The notes under the pieces: model-generated
The model's input: the letters and a program-made list of their open reading frames with translations, nothing else
What the model was told of the DNA's origin: nothing
The model's database searches: none
Assembly: GCF_011752525.1 (NCBI RefSeq)
Contig: NZ_VWXI01000013.1
Span: 1-64,000 of the forward strand
Length of the DNA: 64,000 bases
Direction: 5' to 3'
DNA from: Pantoea sp. Cy-639
Lineage (GTDB): Bacteria > Pseudomonadota > Gammaproteobacteria > Pseudomonadales > Pseudomonadaceae
Shown here: one piece after another, positions 58,615-64,000 of the stretch
Numbering within the stretch: the stretch's first letter is position 1
Layout: every line of letters starts with the position of its first letter
Position numbers and translations under genes: made by a program

Positions 58615-60555
58615 ATGCAACCTGAACACTTCGATTTCTCCCGGCCGGTCTACCTGCCGGTTTCCCAGGAAACCTGCCGGGCACTTCTGGAGACGCCAGC
58701 GCTCGAGACGCTGAGCGATCCAGAGCTGGCTGCCGTGCTGGTGGTGCAGAACCTTGCCCAGGCCTCAGGCAAGGTCGATGCGCGAGGCGCGGAGAAGGTC
58801 CTGGGCCGGCTGCTGGCCTGGGCCGTCGATGGCCCGCATACGGCCGGCGTCGGGCTGCTGTCCGAGGCGCGCCGGTTGTTCGACGCGCGCAAGCTGTACT
58901 TCGGTCTTGAGGTGATCAAGGGCTCGAACCTGCATCTGCTTGGCGCAGACGAAGTCGCGGCCGGTGATTACCTGCTGGCCAATGGCAAGTGGGACTTCGA
59001 TTTCCGCATCCGCCGCCACCATGACGGCAATCCATTCAGCCAGCGGGTGACGACCGGTTTCGATCGGGAGCGCTGGCTGACCGTCGAGCAGGACAAGCTG
59101 CTCAAGGTGATCCGCGCCAATCTCGATGAAGACATCCATGTGCAGGGCTATGCCGGGATCGGCAAGAGCTACCTGCTCGGTGCGCTGATGGACTGCCTGC
59201 CGCGTGGCCGGGTGCTGGCCCTGGCACGCACGCCGGCCAAGCTCGGCACGTTGCGCCAGCGCATGGGGCTGGACGCTCAGGCCAAGCTCGGCATGACCTT
59301 CGGCCAGTTGGCCCGGGCGCTGCTCAAGGATGCACAGCCGGCTTCCGCCCGCTCGGTGGTTCGAGGCCCTGGCAAGCGCCGGCTGGCCGAGGAACTGGGT
59401 ATTGTCGGCCTGCGCCAGTACGATGCCGAGCATGCGCTGGATATCTGCCTGGAGGTGTTGCACGCCTATTGCGAGTCGCGGGACTACAGTTTGTCCAGCC
59501 GCCATCTGCCGTTCTTCCGGCAAGCGCTGACCGGCATGGATGCGCAGGTGTTGCTGGAGTACGCCAGCCGCCTCTGGCGTTATCTGCAAGCGAATCCTGC
59601 CTGGGGCGCGCAGACCGGGTTCGAGGCCTTGCTGCTGATCAAGCGTGCCAGCCTGGCCGGGTGCAGCGTGCCGACGCGCTTCAGCCACGTGATCATCGAC
59701 GAGAGCCAGGACCTGCCGGCCTCGCTGTTGCAGGTGATCGAGCGCGGTCGGCAGGTGCTGATCACCCTCGGCGACGAGTATCAGAAGGCCGTTGGCGAAG
59801 TGGTCCGGCGCGAGCGCCAGGTACGCCACAAGGACATGGCCTTTGCCGTGCGCTCAGGGCCCAAGGTCGAACGGCTGATCAACCCGCTGATCGGCATGCA
59901 TTCGCACAAGTCCAAGGTCGCTTTCGAGGCGGCGCGCAACGTCGATGTGGGCATCGAGCATTTCCCCGAGGGCTTCGTTCCACCTGAGGGCTGCGTGGTG
60001 CTGGGCGCGTCGCGTTGGGACATCATGCGCTGGGCCATGGAGCTGGCTGAGTGCGGTTGCCTGCTGGATTTCCCTGACTGGCCTGACATGCGGCGCTTCA
60101 TGGCCACGGCCATCGGCCTGTTCCGGGCAGCGTTCTATAGCCCCGGACATGATGCGGCGGGCCCGCATGCACACTTCGCCCATCTGCTCGACTGGCAGCA
60201 GGTGCGCGACGCCGAGCGCTTCGATGGCGCGTTCCGGTGGGTCGAGGCGCGACTGGAGGGCGGTTACAAGCTGGCCGACCTTACCGTGCTGGAGTCCCGG
60301 GTCAGCGCCCAGAGGGCCAGCATCACACTGATGATGGCCGAGGAGGCTGGCGGCCTTGAGTTCGACCAGGTGCTGCTGACGCCCGAGCTGATGAGCACCG
60401 AGCCGTTCAAGGACGCCTACGCCTTCGATGCGCGGATCTGCGCCGTGTACATCGCGTTGTCGCGGGCGCGGCGCCAGCTGTACTTGCCGTATGACGTGGA
60501 GGAGTGGATCGACTACCACAAGGGGCAGCCGTTCCGCGAACTGCACGGTTATTGA
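58615..60555 (+). CDS. SF1-helicase-like ATPase (UvrD/Rep-type motifs)
   Basis: The 646-residue protein has Walker A GYAGIGKS (178-185), Walker B FSHVIIDESQDL (Asp362-Glu363), motif III ITLGDEYQ (386-390) and a motif-VI-like ALSRARRQLYLP near the C-terminus. This is the motif set of superfamily 1 helicases. The first ~150 residues have no recognised domain. The spacing between motifs is compact compared with UvrD (~720 residues) and clear motifs IV and V are not found, so it may be an ATPase switch rather than a processive helicase. Its target is unknown; it neighbours the 4.5S RNA, a small helical protein and dnaX. Confidence 0.8.
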   Translation: MQPEHFDFSRPVYLPVSQETCRALLETPALETLSDPELAAVLVVQNLAQASGKVDARGAEKVLGRLLAWAVDGPHTAGVGLLSEARRLFDARKLYFGLEVIKGSNLHLLGADEVAAGDYLLANGKWDFDFRIRRHHDGNPFSQRVTTGFDRERWLTVEQDKLLKVIRANLDEDIHVQGYAGIGKSYLLGALMDCLPRGRVLALARTPAKLGTLRQRMGLDAQAKLGMTFGQLARALLKDAQPASARSVVRGPGKRRLAEELGIVGLRQYDAEHALDICLEVLHAYCESRDYSLSSRHLPFFRQALTGMDAQVLLEYASRLWRYLQANPAWGAQTGFEALLLIKRASLAGCSVPTRFSHVIIDESQDLPASLLQVIERGRQVLITLGDEYQKAVGEVVRRERQVRHKDMAFAVRSGPKVERLINPLIGMHSHKSKVAFEAARNVDVGIEHFPEGFVPPEGCVVLGASRWDIMRWAMELAECGCLLDFPDWPDMRRFMATAIGLFRAAFYSPGHDAAGPHAHFAHLLDWQQVRDAERFDGAFRWVEARLEGGYKLADLTVLESRVSAQRASITLMMAEEAGGLEFDQVLLTPELMSTEPFKDAYAFDARICAVYIALSRARRQLYLPYDVEEWIDYHKGQPFRELHGY

Positions 60556-60568
60556 GCGGTACGCGCCT

Positions 60569-60979
60569 CTAGCGCCTGGCCCCGGCTGCTGGCTTGTTGC
60601 GTTTGCCACGGCCCGTTGACACCTGCAGCAGCCGTTGGAACTTGGGACAGTGCAGGTGGTTCTCTTCCGGGCAGGCGGCGGCATGGCGCAAGCCCTTGCT
60701 CATCGCCTGCAGGCGCTTGACCTGCTGGTCGATCTCAGCGGCCCTGTCCAGCAGCAGCTGCCGGTCTACCCGCTGCTCCACCAGCATTGCCGCCACTTCA
60801 TCCAGTGAGAAACCTGCCGCCTGGCCCAGGGCGATCAATGCCAGGCGTTCGCTTGTATCGGCCGGAAACTGGCGGCGTTGGCCAGGGCTTGTCAGTGACC
60901 TGAGCAGGCCCTTCTTGGCGTAGTAGCGCAGTGTCGAGGCCGGCACGCCCGTGCGCCGGGCGACATCGGCAATGTCCAT
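60569..60979 (-). CDS. MerR-family regulator
   Basis: The 136-residue protein has the MerR winged helix (IADVARRTGVPASTLRYYAK, KGLLRS, RRQFPADTSERLALIALGQA) and a dimerisation helix. The C-terminal stretch AACPEENHLHCPKF holds Cys103, His108, His110 and Cys111, which could bind a metal or sense redox state. The last 15 residues are basic. It is divergent from a DUF2938 gene, and the shared promoter has the stretched 19-bp spacer with a central palindrome that MerR proteins untwist. It most likely activates that gene. Confidence 0.88.
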   Translation of the reverse strand: MDIADVARRTGVPASTLRYYAKKGLLRSLTSPGQRRQFPADTSERLALIALGQAAGFSLDEVAAMLVEQRVDRQLLLDRAAEIDQQVKRLQAMSKGLRHAAACPEENHLHCPKFQRLLQVSTGRGKRNKPAAGARR

Positions 60980-60989
60980 CGCGTTCTCC

Positions 60990-61020
60990 TTGACTTGAAG
61001 TCGACTTCAACTTGCATGCT
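60990..61020 (+). promoter_or_regulatory. MerR-type promoter with 19-bp spacer
   Basis: The -35 element is TTGACT (60990-60995) and the -10 element CATGCT (61015-61020), separated by 19 bases. The perfect 16-bp palindrome TTGAAGTCGACTTCAA (60995-61010) lies within the spacer. The layout reads toward the DUF2938 gene at 61063. Confidence 0.75.
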
Positions 61021-61062
61021 GCGAGCCATGGACATTTCCGTCAATCCTCTCGGAGCTTTTGC

Positions 61063-61557
61063 ATGCCTCTCGTTACCTTGCTGTTCTCCATGCTTTGGGT
61101 CGGCGTCGGCGCCACCCTGGTGATGGACCTGTGGACCCTGTTGCTCAAGCGTCTGGGCATCGCCACCCTCAACTACGCCATGGTCGGTCGCTGGGCCGGG
61201 CACTTGGGCGCGGGGCGCTGGCGACATCAGGCGATTGCCAAGGCACCGCCGGTGCGGGGCGAGCTGCTGCTGGGCTGGCTGCTGCATTACGTCACCGGGC
61301 TGCTGTTCGCCGCGATCCTGGTAGGGCTGGCATCGCCGCAATGGCTGCAATCCCCCACGTTGTGGCCGGCCCTGTCGTTCGGAATCGTTTCGGTATTGGT
61401 GCCGCTGTGCGTGATCCAGCCGGCGCTGGGGGCGGGGTACTTCGCGATGAACACACCGACGCCGCTGAGAAACTGCCTGCGTAGCCTGGCCACCCATGCC
61501 GTGTTCGGGGCAGGGCTCTACCTGGCTGGCCTGGTCAGGGTCGCTCTGTTCGCCTAA
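61063..61557 (+). CDS. DUF2938 family membrane protein
   Basis: ATG 61063 has GGAG upstream; 164 residues with four membrane segments. It opens LVTLLFSMLWVGVGATLVMD and contains LDLW-like DLWTLLLKRLG, NYAMVGRWAGHLGAGRW and GWLLHYVTGLLFAAILVG, typical of DUF2938. The family has no known function. The MerR-type promoter suggests induction by a chemical stress signal. Its stop overlaps the 3' end of the gene on the other strand by 4 bases (61554-61557). Confidence 0.85.
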   Translation: MPLVTLLFSMLWVGVGATLVMDLWTLLLKRLGIATLNYAMVGRWAGHLGAGRWRHQAIAKAPPVRGELLLGWLLHYVTGLLFAAILVGLASPQWLQSPTLWPALSFGIVSVLVPLCVIQPALGAGYFAMNTPTPLRNCLRSLATHAVFGAGLYLAGLVRVALFA

Positions 61558-62324
61558 TCGCCATCGCCCCGTGTCAGGCGCTGTGGCGAGGACGCATCGG
61601 TGTAGCGTTCGATGATGCGCTCGACCTCCCCGGACTGCTTGAGCCGCATCATCGCCTTGAGTACACGCCGGGTCGGTAGCAGGGGGTCGTTGCGCACCAG
61701 GCAGCCCAGGGCTTGCTCCTGCAGCACGGCGACGACGCGCAGGCGCTGCTCCGGAGGATGCTGGCGGTTGAACCATTGCAGCGACAGCTGGTTGCTCACC
61801 GCATGGCGGTAGCGTCCGGCCTTGAGCTTCTGCAGGGCGAGCAACTGGTTGCGGCTGTCCTCGCGCTGCAGGCGGCCACGGTTGAACAGTGGGGCGAGGG
61901 TAGGGTAGGTGTAGCCGAGTACGGTACCGATGGATTGGGGCGCCAGGTTCTCGGGGGTGGTCGGGTTGCTGTCGCCGGGGCGGCCTACCAGCAGGTCGCG
62001 TTGCTCGATCAGCGGGACGCTCCACAGGTAGTTGCCGGGGCGTTCGTCCAGCCATTGGCTGGAAACGTAGCAGCGCACGTCGATGTCGCCGTTCTCCAGG
62101 GCTTCCTGCAGGCGCAGGCGCGCCATCACATGGTACTGCGCGCGGGTTCCCGTTTCGCGGGCGATGGCCTGCATCAGCTCGAACAGGATGCCTTCCACCG
62201 GCTGTTCCTGCTCGGTACGCATCAGTGGCATGCTCCAGCTTTCGGCGATGGAAAAGCGCAGCACCGGCTGCTCGGCCAGGCTGTGGGTCGTCCATAACAA
62301 CAGGATGGCCAGGACTTGCCGCAC
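61554..62324 (-). CDS. Periplasmic solute-binding protein, family 3 type
   Basis: The 256-residue protein has a short signal peptide (VLAILLLWTTHSLA then EQ) and the fold of amino-acid-type substrate-binding proteins: LRFSIAESWSMPLM, FELMQAIARETGTRAQYHVM, LQEALENGDIDVRCYVSSQW, and C-terminal LKAMMRLKQSGEVERIIERY. No ABC permease is adjacent, so it may be a free sensor-type protein. Cys86 and a late Cys are in the mature part. It is 132 bases upstream-divergent from dnaX. Confidence 0.8.
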   Translation of the reverse strand: MRQVLAILLLWTTHSLAEQPVLRFSIAESWSMPLMRTEQEQPVEGILFELMQAIARETGTRAQYHVMARLRLQEALENGDIDVRCYVSSQWLDERPGNYLWSVPLIEQRDLLVGRPGDSNPTTPENLAPQSIGTVLGYTYPTLAPLFNRGRLQREDSRNQLLALQKLKAGRYRHAVSNQLSLQWFNRQHPPEQRLRVVAVLQEQALGCLVRNDPLLPTRRVLKAMMRLKQSGEVERIIERYTDASSPQRLTRGDGD

Positions 62325-62456
62325 GTCTCATCCTCCCTGATCTGTCCGGCTGCACGCCCGCTACTGAGCTTAGACGAGATCGGCAGGGTGCATTTTCGGC
62401 CCCGCTCCGCTAGCATTAGCGCTCTTTCCGCCCGCTCCGGTCACGATGGTTTTTTG

Positions 62457-64000
62457 ATGAGTTATCAGGTTCTTGCACGTAAATGGCGTCCGCGCTCGTT
62501 CCGCGAAATGGTCGGCCAGACCCATGTGCTCAAGGCTTTGATCAACGCCCTGGACAACCAGCGCCTGCACCACGCCTACCTGTTCACCGGTACCCGTGGC
62601 GTGGGCAAGACCACCATTGCGCGGATCATCGCCAAATGCCTGAACTGCGAGACGGGCATCACCTCCACCCCCTGTGGCACCTGCTCGGTGTGCCGGGAGA
62701 TCGACGAGGGGCGCTTCGTCGACCTGATCGAGATCGACGCCGCCAGCCGCACCAAGGTCGAGGACACCCGCGAACTGCTCGACAACGTGCAGTACGCGCC
62801 CAGTCGCGGGCGCTTCAAGGTCTACCTGATCGACGAAGTGCACATGCTCTCGACGCACTCCTTCAACGCCTTGTTGAAGACGCTGGAAGAGCCGCCGCCC
62901 TACGTCAAGTTCATCCTCGCCACCACCGATCCGCAGAAGCTGCCGGCGACCATTCTTTCGCGCTGCCTGCAGTTCTCGCTGAAGAACATGAGCCCGGAGC
63001 GGGTGGTCGAGCACCTCAGCCATGTGCTGGGCGCCGAGAACGTGCCTTTCGAGGACGATGCCCTGTGGCTGCTTGGCCGTGCCGCCGATGGTTCGATGCG
63101 CGACGCCATGAGCCTGACCGACCAGGCCATCGCCTTCGGCGAGGGCAAGGTGCTGGCCGCCGATGTGCGGGCGATGCTCGGCACCCTGGACCATGGCCAG
63201 GTGTATGGCGTGCTGCAGGCGCTGCTCGAGGGCGATGCCCGGGCGCTGCTGGAAGCCGTGCGCGAACTGGCCGAGCAGGGGCCGGACTGGAACGGTGTGC
63301 TGTCGGAAATGCTCAACGTGCTGCACCGGGTGGCCGTCGCCCAGGCGCTGCCGGAGGCGGTCGACAATGGCCAGGGCGATCGCGAGCGGGTGCTGGCGCT
63401 GGCCCAGGCATTGCCGGCCGAGGATGTGCAGTTCTACTACCAGATGGGCCTGATCGGCCGGCGCGACTTGCCGCTGGCGCCGGATCCGCGTGGTGGCTTC
63501 GAGATGGTGCTGTTGCGCATGCTGGCGTTCCGCCCGGCCGATAGCGACGATGCGCCGAGGCCAGTGCTAAAGCCAGTGGGGATCAGCCAGGCCACAGCTG
63601 ATCCAGCCAAGCCGGTGGCAGCCGCGGCGACTGTCGTCGAACCGGTTGCCGCTTCTGTTGCGCCTGAGCCTGTTGTGCCGGTAGCGCCGGCGGTCGTCGA
63701 GGCGGCTCCGCTGGTCGAGCCGCAGGCTGTTCCAGAGTCAGAGTCAGAGTCAGAGCCAGAGCCGCAGGCCGTGATGCCGGAGCCGGTCGAGGAAGTCATC
63801 GACCTGCCTTGGGAAGAGCCGGCCGCTCCGGTTGCTCCGCCGCAGCCACAGCAAGCCCCAGAGCCTGAGCCTGCGTCTGCCAGGTCGACCCCTGCCGTCA
63901 GTCAGGTGGACGATGACCAGCCGCCGTTCGATCCGTCCGCCTATGGCGCGGCAGGCATGGAGCGTGACGATGAACCGCCCGCGGACGAGGACTACTACGT
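62457..64000 (+). CDS. dnaX: DNA polymerase III subunits tau/gamma (3' end outside window)
   Basis: DnaX is the clamp-loader ATPase of the replicase. ATG 62457 begins MSYQVLARKWRPRSFREMVG. Walker A is FTGTRGVGKTTIARII, the zinc module is CLNC then CGTCSVC, Walker B is VYLIDEVHML, sensor 1 is ILATTDPQKLP with the SRC arginine finger. After domain III (to about residue 365) comes a Pro/Ala/Glu/Val-rich linker to the window edge, so the tau-specific C-terminus is cut off. No frameshift heptamer is seen in the part shown. The 514 codons present are uninterrupted. Confidence 0.96.
   Translation, partial: MSYQVLARKWRPRSFREMVGQTHVLKALINALDNQRLHHAYLFTGTRGVGKTTIARIIAKCLNCETGITSTPCGTCSVCREIDEGRFVDLIEIDAASRTKVEDTRELLDNVQYAPSRGRFKVYLIDEVHMLSTHSFNALLKTLEEPPPYVKFILATTDPQKLPATILSRCLQFSLKNMSPERVVEHLSHVLGAENVPFEDDALWLLGRAADGSMRDAMSLTDQAIAFGEGKVLAADVRAMLGTLDHGQVYGVLQALLEGDARALLEAVRELAEQGPDWNGVLSEMLNVLHRVAVAQALPEAVDNGQGDRERVLALAQALPAEDVQFYYQMGLIGRRDLPLAPDPRGGFEMVLLRMLAFRPADSDDAPRPVLKPVGISQATADPAKPVAAAATVVEPVAASVAPEPVVPVAPAVVEAAPLVEPQAVPESESESEPEPQAVMPEPVEEVIDLPWEEPAAPVAPPQPQQAPEPEPASARSTPAVSQVDDDQPPFDPSAYGAAGMERDDEPPADEDYY
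63733..63762 (+). repeat. Five tandem hexamers (CAGAGY) in the dnaX linker
   Basis: Three CAGAGT and two CAGAGC units in a row encode an alternating Ser-Glu then Pro-Glu stretch. Units are a multiple of 3, so copy-number change would lengthen or shorten the linker without frameshift. Confidence 0.8.

Overview
The window is GC-rich chromosomal DNA from a gamma-proteobacterium, almost certainly a Pseudomonas close to P. putida. The evidence is the gene content (smc-zipA-ligA-4.5S RNA-dnaX, a complete gcl-hyi-glxR-ttuD-pyk run, and xdhABC-guaD next to urate/allantoin genes) and the many Pseudomonas-type REP-like inverted repeats. No database was searched; family assignments come from reading motifs.

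Region 1 (1-7.7 kb) is an Rhs polymorphic-toxin locus. A long rhs gene, cut by the window's left edge, ends in a short AT-rich tip with GIY-YIG-like features and is followed by an immunity-gene candidate. Two decayed 3' copies of the Rhs core follow. The first carries a diverged version of the same tip with a paralogous immunity gene. The second carries an unrelated tip with an ATGA-coupled small gene. A possible IS3 remnant closes the region.

Region 2 (8-29.7 kb) holds a SAM methyltransferase, a sulfate-binding protein, a voltage-gated-type K+ channel, a urea transporter, and the glyoxylate-to-pyruvate route on the minus strand (gcl, hyi, glxR, ttuD, pyk). A divergent DUF336 gene, a RutR-like TetR regulator, an MdtABC/MuxABC-like RND pump with its outer-membrane factor, and a DUF808 protein follow.

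Region 3 (29.7-50.7 kb) is mainly a purine salvage and degradation island. It has two Tsx/OmpK-like outer-membrane channels, two NCS2 permeases, guanine deaminase (guaD), xanthine dehydrogenase (xdhABC), membrane urate oxidase (puuD), HIU hydrolase (hiuH), OHCU decarboxylase (uraD), allantoinase (puuE), ureidoglycolate lyase (allA), two GntR regulators and aquaporin Z. No allantoicase is present. The route guanine > xanthine > urate > allantoin > (allantoate) > ureidoglycolate > glyoxylate + urea then feeds the Region 2 glyoxylate enzymes. Near-identical TTGTRTACAA palindromes lie upstream of gcl, the DUF336 gene, puuE, hiuH and the GntR gene at 41993, suggesting one regulon covering both ends of the pathway.

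Region 4 (50.7-64 kb) is core chromosome: smc, zipA, ligA, the 4.5S RNA gene, a small helical protein, an SF1-helicase-like ATPase, a MerR regulator with a divergent DUF2938 membrane protein and a textbook MerR-type promoter, a periplasmic solute-binding protein, and the 5' part of dnaX, which runs off the right edge.
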